Part shown: piece after piece, positions 53,852 to 64,000 of the stretch
Position numbering within the stretch: position 1 is the first letter of the stretch
Layout: the number at the start of each line of letters is the position of its first letter
Assembly (NCBI RefSeq): GCF_905147365.1
Contig: NC_056409.1
Coordinates: 3,353,001-3,417,000 of the forward strand
DNA: 64,000 nt
Reading direction: 5' to 3'
Source: Aricia agestis
Taxonomy: Eukaryota > Arthropoda > Insecta > Lepidoptera > Lycaenidae
Translations under genes and position numbers: made by a program
Notes under the pieces: model-generated
Database searches by the model: none
What the model saw: the letters and a program-made list of their open reading frames with translations, nothing else
Told to the model about the DNA's origin: nothing

Positions 53852-53971
53852 CTAGCTATTTGACCGAGCTTTGCTCGGTATTCGATAAAACACGAATTAA
53901 ATGACACCGATTCCGAGATTCCAATTATATATAATATAATATACAAGAATTGCTCGTTTAAAGATATAAGA
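53852..53971 (-). mobile_element. Complete miniature Helitron (120 bp)
   Basis: On the - strand it runs from TCTTATATCTTTAAACGAGC (after A) to hairpin ACCGAGCAAAGCTCGGT, CAAATAG and CTAG (before T). It is an internally deleted relative of 2647-3011. Confidence 0.75.
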
Positions 53972-54567
53972 TAGTAAATAATAATCCGACGAAAATCAGA
54001 CATGTTGCACACATCATATATCAGAATCACCAGAATATTGATAGAAACGTTGTTAAAATAATATCTTATAATAATTAGGAGATAATATAGCGGGAACATA
54101 ATATTATAGTAAGTATTGCATTGAATTAACTTCGAAACTACTTAGTACTAAACTGATTTTGTCAAAAATACTGCGACTTTTAAAAATCTCCTATCGGCTT
54201 CAGTCTTCACTTGCTTAAATTTTCAAGTCTGTCCAAAATGTTCCTATTATAAAGGTTAAGGGAAAACTCTAACAAGAAGCACCAGTGACGAAGACATAGG
54301 CTAGGGTTTCGCTGTACAATGTAAGTTGACCATCAGGTTAGAGACTTACAAATAAAAAGTCAATAAAAGTCGGCGAAGTTTTGATTAGATAGGGCACTTA
54401 AGTCCCGACTCACTGGGAAAATGTTTCCAAACTATTTAATATTTCCTACAATTTGCTGTAACTTGTTATCGAATAGTTCTGTTGTTATTGAGGTTTTGAA
54501 CTTTAAAAATAATCTATGATCCGTGGTATTCTTAGTATTATACTTTTAATTCTATTGGAATTTTATA
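53972..54567. other. Non-coding, no gene seen
   Basis: Plain sequence. Confidence 0.45.
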
Positions 54568-54890
54568 CGTGGGAGAGCCATGCTTCGGCACGAATGGGCC
54601 GGCTCGACCGGGGAAATACCACGTTCTCACAGAAAACCGGCGTGAGACAGCGCTTGCGCTGTGTTTCGCCGAGTGAGTGAGTTTACCGGAGGCCCAATTC
54701 CCTTCCCTATAATCCCCCATTCCCTTCCCTTCCCTTCCCATCCCTACCCTCCCCTATTAAACTATTCCCTCTTAAAAGGCCGGCAACGCACCTGCAGCTC
54801 TTCTGATGCTGCGAGTGTCCATGGGCGACGGAAGTTGCTTTCCATCAGGTGACCCGTTTGCTCGTTTGCCCCCTTCTTTCATAAAAAAAA
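54568..54890 (+). mobile_element. D-family SINE-like element, full length
   Basis: GAGAGCCATGCTTCGGCACG to TTGCCCCCTTCTTTCATAAA with an A9 tail. Confidence 0.7.
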
Positions 54891-54996
54891 AATAGGTAAT
54901 AAATAACCCAAAAATGTTTTCCGTACAACTTAACTAAAACGTTTAATTACTCCTCAACATTGCAGTCGTCGCTGATAAGGTACCTATTTATCTATA

Positions 54997-55244
54997 TACA
55001 GTGTGTAACAAAAATAAGTGATAATACTTTAGGGTGTGTACGTGTTCCTTGTAGAGAGTTCAGCAGCGCTGAAAGACGAATTTTTCTTTCACTTTTGTAT
55101 GGGCAAGGGCCCGAGCGTCACGAGTTTCCCCATACAAAAGTGACAAAAAAATGTCTTTCAGCGCTACTACCTTCACAGTGAACTCTCTACAAGGAACACG
55201 TACACACCCTAAAGTATTATCACTTATTTTTGTTACACCCTGTA
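54997..55244. mobile_element. E-family palindromic MITE
   Basis: TACAGTGTGTAACAAAAATA to TTTTTGTTACACCCTGTA. The CACTGTGAAAGT piece is missing from the left arm. Confidence 0.75.
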
Positions 55245-55257
55245 TATAAAACTCAAA

Positions 55258-55620
55258 GGCAGAGTAGACAGAATGATAGAGTATGCCGACTTAGAACTGA
55301 TGTTGAAATTTTTAAATTTGACGTATTATGACGAAAATCGTCGCTAGGGTTGTTAACTTGTTACCTACGAATTTAAAACTATGACATATTCGCTGGACGT
55401 GTTCCTCTTTGGTCGTATTATTATTTGTGTTTTGGCACATGCGATTAAAATTGTCAGAATCCAATTTTGAAATCTTTATTTTAAATATTTAAAAATAAAT
55501 TATATCAGCCAGCGCGAGGCACATTCCGTTCATAATCCTAGTGAAACCCGACGAATTTGACAGATATTGAAACCTGTCCGTCTCTTTGCAGTCGAACTAC
55601 TGGTCGTTATGTCTATTGTG
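55258..55620 (+). mobile_element. M-family element
   Basis: Inverted partner of 48971-49333, 14 bp from the E element. GGCAGAGTAGACAGAATGAT to GTTATGTCTATTGTG. Confidence 0.8.
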
Positions 55621-55674
55621 TCAAAGGTGACTGTCTGATTGACATATCAATATCAACGCACAGCCCAAACCACT

Positions 55675-55838
55675 GGACGGATCGGGCTGAAATTTGGCAT
55701 GCAGGTAGATGTTATGACGTAGGCATCCGCTAAGAAAGGATTTTGATAAATTTCAACCCCAAGGGGTGCAAATAGGAGATGAAAGTTTGTATATAATAAT
55801 ACTTCTTAACGCGAGCGAAGCCGCGGGCGAAAGCTCGT
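55675..55838 (+). mobile_element. Helitron 3'-end fragment
   Basis: GGATCGGGCTGAAATTTGGC, AACCCCAAGGGGTGCAAATA, then CGAAGCCGCGGGCGAAAGCT CGT. Matches the 3' end of the Helitron at 8539. Confidence 0.6.
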
Positions 55839-57199
55839 AAGTAATAATTATTATGAAAGTACAAAATCGTCTCATGAGTCATGAACAATATAACATTTGT
55901 CGTTTTTCCACTAGTCGTCTAATTAAAGTCACTCGCAAGAATACTAAAATTCAACAAGACTTGAAATGTCGCAACAAAGCAGCTCCAGAGCCCCGAGTCA
56001 GCATCTCACCTATATTTCGAAAGCCCACAAATGAGAGGGTAAAATGACACCCTATCGGCCCTTGAGCACGTCTAGTGACTCGGTGATAAGGGAAGGGCGC
56101 ACTCGAGAAGGTTCCGATACCTACCCATGCCTCGAGAGTCGAGACTCGAGGGTTGAGTGCTGTACGTCACTTAGCTTGTACTTACGTACTTGACTGGTAA
56201 AATATAGTGGATATTCTAGTCCAAATAGGCAATGCGTCAGGGCTTTAAGAAATGCTGGAAAACATTGAAGGGATATCCTGAAATCAACTAATATTTTTTA
56301 TACCACCGACGATGCGGGAATACCCAGTGCCCTGTCATGGTAGGTCACCTTTTACTACGACGGGTTTCTTCTTTTATGAAACTTTGTAAACGAATATACA
56401 ATATAATTATGTCGATAGCAGAAGTTTTTCTAGTTAAGTGTTTGTTTTCAGTTAATAAACTGCAACGTTTGAAAACATATTTCGAAACGAATTGCGCTGC
56501 GAAAGGCGGTCTTTTCACCTGGGCAGCATTTTCTACGGAACCGACTGAGTACACGCGGTAAATCACACGCTTTAAAACAGTTTGCACTGTAAATACGTCT
56601 TTGTACATTGGTTAACGCTTAAATTGCTTTTTTGCAAAAACAAAGGCAAGCTCTTTGATGTAGAAATCTTTGTGTAAGACCAATCATTTGCATTTAGATA
56701 CCTTCTGATAGAGTTAAGACATGCAGCTAATTTGTTATTTTCTCAGTTGGTTATGCTCATCCAATATTTTCTAAACACTATTTACATGTCTCGTAATTTA
56801 TATTCAAATTTTAACCCACATACATAGTAATGGAAAATATTATGTTTTCTGCTTAGCTTCGGTGCGATCTTTGTTGGTAGTATAATTTTAACTACAAACG
56901 AACTGCCAGGAGGCGCTCTCAGAACAAAGACATACGTCGAGCAAAGATATGATTGGGTCATTAATCTGAGGAGGCGCTGGTCTAACCTAACAAAGTCAAC
57001 AAGTCGTTTTGAGAGCAAAACGATTATGAAGTGAGGAACGAACGAAATAGCTAATAAGTCACGTGATTCAGGGACGAATCATAGCCACAAATACCATAAT
57101 TATTGTTTTCTAACTACGCTATCGTTTTGTATTGTTACTTAAAACTTTATAAGCCCCCAGTATTGTTGGAAATGTTTCATTGTACTCGTGCCTCGGAAT
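55839..57199. other. Non-coding, no gene seen
   Basis: Short frames near 56337-56608 and 56782-57018 on both strands are mutual shadows without recognisable domains. Confidence 0.45.
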
Positions 57200-58750
57200 T
57201 TAGACGCATTGAAGAATTGAGCTAGAAAGAGAGCCGGCGTAGCCCGGGGCCTTTCGCAGAACCTGGCGTATATCTATTGCAAGATTTATAGTACAAATTC
57301 GCCCGCAGGCAATAGGTATTAAAATATTGATATTCCTAATATAGCCTGCACCTCGCAGCATCTGGGCGGTACGCGAGCTGTATTATTCATTTCACCGTTA
57401 TTCTTGGTACTGCACTTCTATTTACTGGTGCATTACCACCATCAGCATCAGAACTTAGTTTCCGAGATTTTTGAGAAGTCAAAGATTTCAAACCCAACCA
57501 CCAGTACTTTTTCACGATAATTTCACGAGCACAAAAGAATTCAGTATCGAAAAGTTAACAGGCTGAAAATTCTCCCTGTATTTTTAAACTCCAATTTCCC
57601 GCAGTGCCAAGGAACGACGATAAATTGGGAGCTGATGCGTCAGATGTCCGAAATTTTGTCAGTTGTTTACAAACATCCGGTAATTGGCGCGGGCAAACTG
57701 CATTAATGCAAATTAGTTTATCGCCGCTGTCAAAGCAATCTCGAACATGCCGTCAGCTCCGCCGACAAAATTAAAACTCCCCTCGTCGCGTATATCTCCA
57801 TCCCTTAGAATTGAGAACATTCCCTGGAAATAACTGGGAATTGACAAACACCATTAGAGTGGAAGTGACTGAAATAACGTTTTTCTTCACGTTTTTTTCC
57901 TCAAGTCCCTAAAACCATTTAAAAGCATTAAATCCGTTATAAATGCTTAAATTTTGAAAATACCCTTCAGTGAAAGTGAGTAAATTCATGTTTTGACATC
58001 AAACTAAGATTTACTGCTAATCCGAATGGATCTCCATGACCGTTGTACAGATCTCATTTAATCCGTCGCAGTAAAGTCGGCGGGTAGTTTGTATCTCGTG
58101 CTGTCTACGGCTCCGACGACTGTCTACGTCGTAAATCGTTCGTTACGACCTGTCGCGCACTTGTCTAATTTAAACTGATTGTGCCGTTAAACGCCCTCGT
58201 CTCTGAAATAGATACTTTATGGATACAAACTCATTGATGCTCGTGCATCGATTTGTTTCATTCCCCTTTGAATATTTGAGTATTTATCAAAAATCGAATG
58301 CTGAATCTGAAATGCGCTACGAATTTCAAAAGGAATCTTTGCAAATGTGCTTAAACGTGTAGCATCTTGTACTGAAACATCCTTAATCACTAGTTCTATC
58401 CAAGCGATCAGATTTAAACCTTAGCTGTTGGTGTATTCAATTTCAAAGCAGAATTTCAATCCGCGAGCCTAAAATTGTGTAAACCCGAAAAACCCAGTCA
58501 TTATCCTTTGTCCTCGCTCACTTTATCATGCGAAATCTCGGCCCATAACCGTGATTTTGCAGTTCTTGTAAAAATTCGTAAGCGAGCGTCTCGAATGGGT
58601 GTTATTTAGCAGATTGCTGGAGCAGGAGGCGCGGAATTAAGGCCCGGGCCAGCTTATCTCCTGGACCCCGATGGGAGAAGCGGAGGAATATGCTAATGCC
58701 GCGCTTATGATAAAATTCATGGCGATCCCTACTTGTTTATTATTATGTTT
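57200..58750. other. Repeat-poor island
   Basis: None of the repeat families seen elsewhere occurs here, base composition is more balanced, and there is no convincing ORF. It contains ATGCAAAT (57706-57713, a POU octamer) inside CATTAATGCAAATTAG. It may be conserved regulatory or intronic sequence, but this is inference. Confidence 0.4.
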
Positions 58751-59163
58751 GGACATAAAAAATCTATGACGGAACACTTATCATGACTTTTATGGGCCTC
58801 CTTTTGGGCTATTTTATACGTTTATTAGATATACAAATTGTAACTAATCAAATTAAAAAACTAATAAGATGCTGAATAATTTAGGCATTAACTGATTTAA
58901 TGTTACACCTGCGTCCATTTCATAGAAATCCTGCCTAGAACCATCCTTAACTTTGCAACAATCATCAGGTGTACTTCAGACACGTGCAAATAAGTAAATA
59001 CAAAGTTTTGTGGAGCGGTAATTTCCCGGGCGACTAGCGAGGGCCATAGCTTACTGAACTAGTTCGTAACTTGGCCGCTACCTCTCCCAGTAACTCTCAG
59101 CAAATACCACGCACGTTCTAATGTTTTGTAGAAATTTACAGACTATCACCATCACCGTCACTA
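58751..59163. other. Non-coding, no gene seen
   Basis: Plain sequence. Confidence 0.45.
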
Positions 59164-59948
59164 CCAGGATCTGATGGCAAATTTGGATGGCAGATTTTCA
59201 AAAAACATCCTTGATCATTGGACAAATTATAAATATATATAGATTATATTTGAATGTTTTACACACAGAATTAGCCGCTACAAGATAAAAAACCAGCCAA
59301 GTGCGAGTTGGACTCGACCATGTAGGGTTCCGCAGCAACAATAAGGTTTATTTTTATGAAATTAAAAGGTTCTTGATTTATTTTTATGTTTCAGTTGATT
59401 TATTAAAAGTTAATTTAAGGTTTACCATTTATGACGTATAAAAAAAACTACTTGCTAGATCTCCCCCCCCCCCCCTTTAAAATACTTTAGAAGTTAGAGG
59501 GGGGGGACACACATTTTACCACTTCAGTCTCGCAAACTATTTAGGTTAGAAAAAAATGATATTAGAAACCTCAATATGATTTTTGAAGACCTATATGGAT
59601 AGGTCAGATACTCACGCATAGGTTAGATGAAAAAAAAATTTTTTATTCAATTGTACCTATGGGGACCCCAAAAATTTTAAATATTTTTTTCCCTTTTTGT
59701 ATGAAAATCTTAATGCGGTTCACAGAGTACATCTACTTACCAAGTTTCAATAGTATAGCTCTTATAGTTTCGGAGAAAAGTGGCTGTGACATACGGACGG
59801 ACAGACAGACAGACATGACGAATCTATAAGGGTTCCGTTTTTTGCCATTTGGCTACGGAACCCTAAAAAGGATCAAAATGTTTTATTCTAATTACTCCGG
59901 TATTGCTAGAGTCAATTTATTTTCTCAGTTTTTGCCATCGGATTCTGG
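59164..59948. mobile_element. C-family MITE interrupted by a B element
   Basis: CCAGGATCTGATGGCAAA and TTTGCCATCGGATTCTGG form the ends, with TA on both sides. Outside the B insertion it follows the copy at 42985 (TGGCAGATTTTCAAAAAACA, CACACAGAATTAGCCGCTAC, GTATTGCTAGAGTCAATTTA). Confidence 0.75.
59291..59866 (+). mobile_element. B-family repeat
   Basis: CAGCCAAGTGCGAGTTGGAC to GGGTTCCGTTTTTTGCCATT TGGCTACGGAACCC. It has a single internal unit, unlike the duplicated copy at 16073, and a C10+ run near 59463. Confidence 0.7.
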
Positions 59949-62340
59949 TAGACCTATACTATCATTATCGTCATAAAATAGTCACGTCCTAAGTCATCAC
60001 TTCCACCGACATAGCTTATCATAATATCAAACTAAGCAGGCATACTGGACGTAACAAGCAGATATCAAAGTTCATTTTCTTTTGGTTTGATGCACAAACG
60101 TCACAGTAACTAATCGTCAATCGTCACGAGGCGAGGAGATAGGATAATAGATGAAGAATTCATATGACTGTTTGCTGCACGGCGGATGACGATGCAACGC
60201 AACGTGGCGTTGTGTTTACAAAGGGTGATAAATGATAACACACCGCCCTGCCCTGTGCCGCTCTGTGCCGTGGATCCTCTCGTTTCGTCTGTGAACTGAC
60301 CCTGAAGTCAGCGTTCTCCTACATTAATTCCTTCTCGATTAAATTGGTTACTTCGAAGAAAGGACTTAATTTCCATACTAATTTCCCGTTGATAATACTA
60401 TCCATTACAATAAGATGGCGTTGTAATTTTACTTAGCTTCCTGTCTTTGTGTTCATCGATATCTTGGCCGCTAATATTAATAGACTTTATAAAGTTGTTA
60501 TTAATACAGTGCCTTCATTGACTATTAAGTAACTTACATTTATGTCATACAATTGCTAGACGATGTCCGCAATTTTACTAATATTTCCGCACTATTTTTT
60601 CTAGATGAACAATCTCCCAACCCACTCTCCCAATCCGCTTTTCTGGAACTCGAAGGATCTATTTATTATTAGACTTGGTCACCCGCAACTTTAGAAAGAA
60701 GCGGGGGCAACTGCGCCAAAATTATTTTCGCGCTGTTTTTCCAGGACAAAAACTACCCCATGTCATTTCCCGGAACACAAACGATCTAAATATGAAATTT
60801 TATCCGACGACTATCCGACCAAAAAGGTTAGGAGCTACGTAGGAGGTAAGGATTGCAGACTGACAGAATGCACTCTCATTCATAGTATTAGTAGGAATAT
60901 ATATTATAATATGTAATGTATTTTGAGAAACGTGTGAATCTAAATTTGAATCCACGGTATAAAACTCCTATCTTGCTTTTATCTTTGTAAAACTTACCGT
61001 TAAATCCTCAACATAGTTATCAAATAACGTATCCACTAACCAAAATGCATTTCCAATAACTCGATACATCCATCGATTAAGCAATTTGAAGATAGCCACA
61101 CCTTTTTAAAGTCAATATTTGTGCTGCATTCTGCATGGTATTGTCGTACGTACTGCTCGGGCTTAGAGGTGAGAGTAGCGTGAGCACGTGCAGTCAGGTC
61201 GAGGGACGGGTTTATCTGAAGTTATCGTTTGCTTATCAGTTCGACGTGCGATATCTGTGGCACACGTATTGATGTTTACCCATCATCATCATCATTGGTT
61301 TTCGTTAAAACGTCAGATAAAGCATAGAAATTATTAGGTAAGTCATAAATACATGCTGTACCTTCTTAAAATTATTTAAGACTATATTGCAGGTAAATTA
61401 TGCTAATACTCGTAGATACTGTAATTCTACTTAAAAATATTATTAGCCAAGTGACTTACTGTCAAATAGATCAAAAAATATATTGTAATTTGTAGAAGCA
61501 CGACTATTATTCAAAGATCTAATTTAAACCGATAACAATCATAGTAATTAGCCCATTTAAAACATAATTTTCCGAGAAGTGTAAGAAAGTAGTAAATTGA
61601 ATTATAAGCAAATAAATTTGTTAAAAAAAATTGGAAATAAAAATAACGAAATTGCTACATCAAACAGATTCTGTCATCCAATATTTACAACGGCTCTCTT
61701 CAATCCATGGTAATTCTACTGTGCATGTAATTGGCGTTTTTGTTCGTCGATCGTGGGCACTGTGATTACAGGCCATAGGCGCACGCGGCACGACCATTGA
61801 CGATTAGAAAGGGCAGTACCTTTCTCTTTGTCAGTTCTGGTGCATACTCGCTACCAAAACAAAAGGAAGAATAACTCTACTTTGAGAACAACCTTCTGAG
61901 AATTATTCTACAAGAGATCAGAGAAGTACCATCGAGGAAATTAATCCCTAAGCAGTTGACAGACCGACGTCATTTGGTCGGATCATGTCAATTCAATGTT
62001 AATTGTGATCTGTCGGCTTGTATTGACGTAACGCGACCAAACTACGTAGGTCCCTCATCTGCCTAGGAATCAACTTCTCTGATAGTACATTGAAACGATG
62101 GCCCTGAACTCCCTGGACAACCGACCCGTTTGTGAGCCGATTGGATTAGGTTAGGCAAATTGAATCAGTATCCACTGTAGATCATCCTGATCTTAGGTTG
62201 TCCGTTGCCTTTATACCTTTATAAACAAAACTTATCAATTGTGATCCATGTTAGATTTAATTTAAAGCTAGACCTGGGAATTCTATGTAATTATTAAAAA
62301 CAAGTTTTTTGTCAATAATTTACAATTAGATAATACTTAC
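59949..62340. other. Non-coding, scattered remnants
   Basis: A decayed Helitron 5' end lies near 60700-60895 (CATTCATAGTATTAGTAGGA), a (CAT)n near 61283, and a diverged inverted pair near 61975-62045 (CCGACGTCATTTGGTCGGAT; GACGTAACGCGACCAAACTA). No gene. Confidence 0.45.
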
Positions 62341-63287
62341 ATGCATCATAATCTTCTTTTTATATTTGGATGCAGAATGCAGATGAGTACAGGACTTTCA
62401 AAAGTTTCGTGTATCTTCACTGCAATAAACTCGAGTCCATTAATCACTGTAGTCACTCCACGTGGAGTAAATATAATATTCATTAAAGTTGACTTACGCA
62501 TTGTACCGGAACGTATAAAAACCGGGAAAAAACGTCAGCGCCGGTGGTTGAGGCGAAATGCGTGGCTTAAGTTATTGGTCCAATACGAGTGTAACAATGG
62601 CTGAATGTCCATCCAGTAATGTTGCCGCACAATGGATAATAAATTGCCGGGCTTGAAAAAATATCCGCCGCAAAACCGACTCTCTGCCCGGTGTTTTTGT
62701 TCCAGTTACAGGCTTTTGAATGTACGCAACGCTATATAATTCGACGGTTGTTGGACTTTTTTCGCGCATCAGCGGGCATCAAACTATTCGATCGACGTTT
62801 TAATTCGCTAAACTGTAAAACAACCCTCGAAGTTTATCATCGTCGAATCGAATTTCATAAGCCCGACAATTTAATGAAATCTCGATACGTTTAAATCCCG
62901 CTTACCAGTTTTTAAGATTTTTTACCGAGTACCCGAGTTGTAACAATAGTGCTACCGGGGTCCCCGACGTTTCAATTTACAAAGGAATTTTTGTAAACCC
63001 ATCGGCAGGTAAAGAATTCGAGGTTCCGCACCGCAATTGTGTCACTCTCGTGAATGTGTAGTAAATGCTAATAGTACTTCGGGGCGTTCGTCGTCCAGTG
63101 TGGCAAGCGCACAATGAATCCGCTATTGGGTATTTGCTATTTAGGTGGTAATAAACTTGAATGGAATTTATTGGCGCAAGCTCTTCAATCAAATTGCATT
63201 AAGAGCTCAGAACCGCTTTGCGGGTAGGTTAAACCCGTTTCGGTTGCGGCTGAATCTAACACTTGCAAACTCTCGCAAATAAGTGCT
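62341..63287. other. Repeat-poor island
   Basis: Balanced composition, no family repeats, overlapping short frames on both strands without domains. Similar in character to 57200-58750. Confidence 0.4.
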
Positions 63288-63635
63288 TGTCCAGATGAGG
63301 TGTTTTACGTGCGAAGTCCATACGCGCGTTTCAATTTCTATTGCATCCAGATACCGCGTTTTACGCGCGTTATTACGCTGGGAGGGATCCAGCCAGTTAT
63401 TAAATTTTAATCATATAATACGTCACTCGCAACGGACTCGCGCGTAGTACTGGACGCTGTAATGCAATGGCACCCAATTATCTCGACATGCGTTTTTACG
63501 CGCGAGTAAGGAAACGCGCATAGGCATCTGGACGGGATCATTTAAAATTTATATAAATAATACGTAGCTTTATCTCGGGTACGCGCGAGTGCGGACGAGC
63601 GTGTGGACTCGCGCGTAAAACTCCTCATGTGGACA
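63288..63635. mobile_element. Inverted-repeat MITE
   Basis: TGTCCAGATGAGGTGTTTTACG and the complement CGTAAAACTCCTCATGTGGACA are the ends, with one or two differences. The interior repeats GCGCGTTTTACGCGCG-like words and CATCTGGACGG, so internal duplications of the ends are likely. Confidence 0.7.
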
Positions 63636-64000
63636 GGAACTAAAATTATGTAATATGTTCCCAGTCATATATTTACTATAATTTTATCGGAACTGGTGTC
63701 TCCATAACACCCTGAGGGCCACTTCGCACGTCTCGATGCTTTATGCAAACATTGCGCACTGTCAGCCATGCAAATTATGTTGCACCGTCTGGACGTCCCC
63801 TAGGCATCCTAGAGACTGTTGCGTCAGCGTTGCAGCACCCGGAGTCCCTGCACGGTTTTGCATACTTATTAATTGATAACTTTCATATGACGCGTTGCGT
63901 TGACGCAATGCGGTGTGTAACCATTGTTCTGGATTCTTTTTTTTCTTTGCACTGCGGTTTACAATGTCGATTATCCTTAACACTTGCTAGCTTAATGCTC
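63636..64000. other. Non-coding, no gene seen
   Basis: Contains GCACGTCTCGATGC and GACGCGTTGCGTTGACGCAATG, perhaps another MITE running off the window. Confidence 0.35.

Noticed and set aside
56337..56608. Overlapping ORFs of 74 and 87 codons on opposite strands
   Set aside because: Neither shows family likeness, codon preference or a splice context.

Overview
The window is nuclear DNA from an insect, almost certainly a moth or butterfly. The support is an AT-rich background, spliced genes with GT/AG introns, and a very dense load of short repeats of kinds common in Lepidoptera: Helitrons ending in a hairpin plus CTAG, tRNA-derived SINEs, palindromic TA-flanked MITEs, and truncated non-LTR retrotransposons. 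No bacterial-type features (operons, CRISPR arrays, ribosome binding sites) are present. Repeat families are labelled here with letters (A, B, C, D, E, H, K, L, M) because I cannot look up library names.

One complete protein-coding gene can be supported. It is a seven-exon, 396-residue histidine acid phosphatase on the + strand at 29557-36266. All splice junctions have GT/AG, the frames join without a stop, and the catalytic motifs (RHGERSP, RSTDKERT, SSHD) are present. Its introns carry two D-family SINE-like elements and one palindromic E-family MITE. Two weaker genic signals exist. A 76-codon basic, tail-anchored-looking ORF lies at 13170-13400. A GC/CpG-rich segment at about 40155-40476 ends in a near-consensus splice donor and looks like the untranslated first exon of a + strand gene whose body lies beyond the window.

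Region by region: 1-13 kb is repeat territory (hAT-like remnant, nested Helitrons at 2.46-3.1 kb, a 5'-truncated LINE with an open reverse transcriptase frame at 3.4-4.9 kb, a Helitron at 8.5-9.2 kb, a second truncated LINE at 9.6-10.6 kb). 13-29 kb holds the small ORF and many A-family copies, with clear nesting at 15.9-17.5 kb and 21.2-23.1 kb. 29.5-36.3 kb is the acid phosphatase. 36-40 kb is intergenic, then comes the candidate promoter/first exon. 41-56 kb is again rich in MITEs, SINEs and Helitrons. 57-59 kb and 62.3-63.2 kb are repeat-poor islands that may be constrained intronic sequence of the gene starting near 40 kb.

The main content for a hunter is transposon archaeology. Several insertions can be read directly because the window also holds uninterrupted copies of the same host repeat: a 1.6-kb hAT-like element in a SINE, a TTA-flanked MITE in a Helitron, one Helitron inside another, and an A element broken by both a B element and a SINE. 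I found no convincing new multi-gene system.
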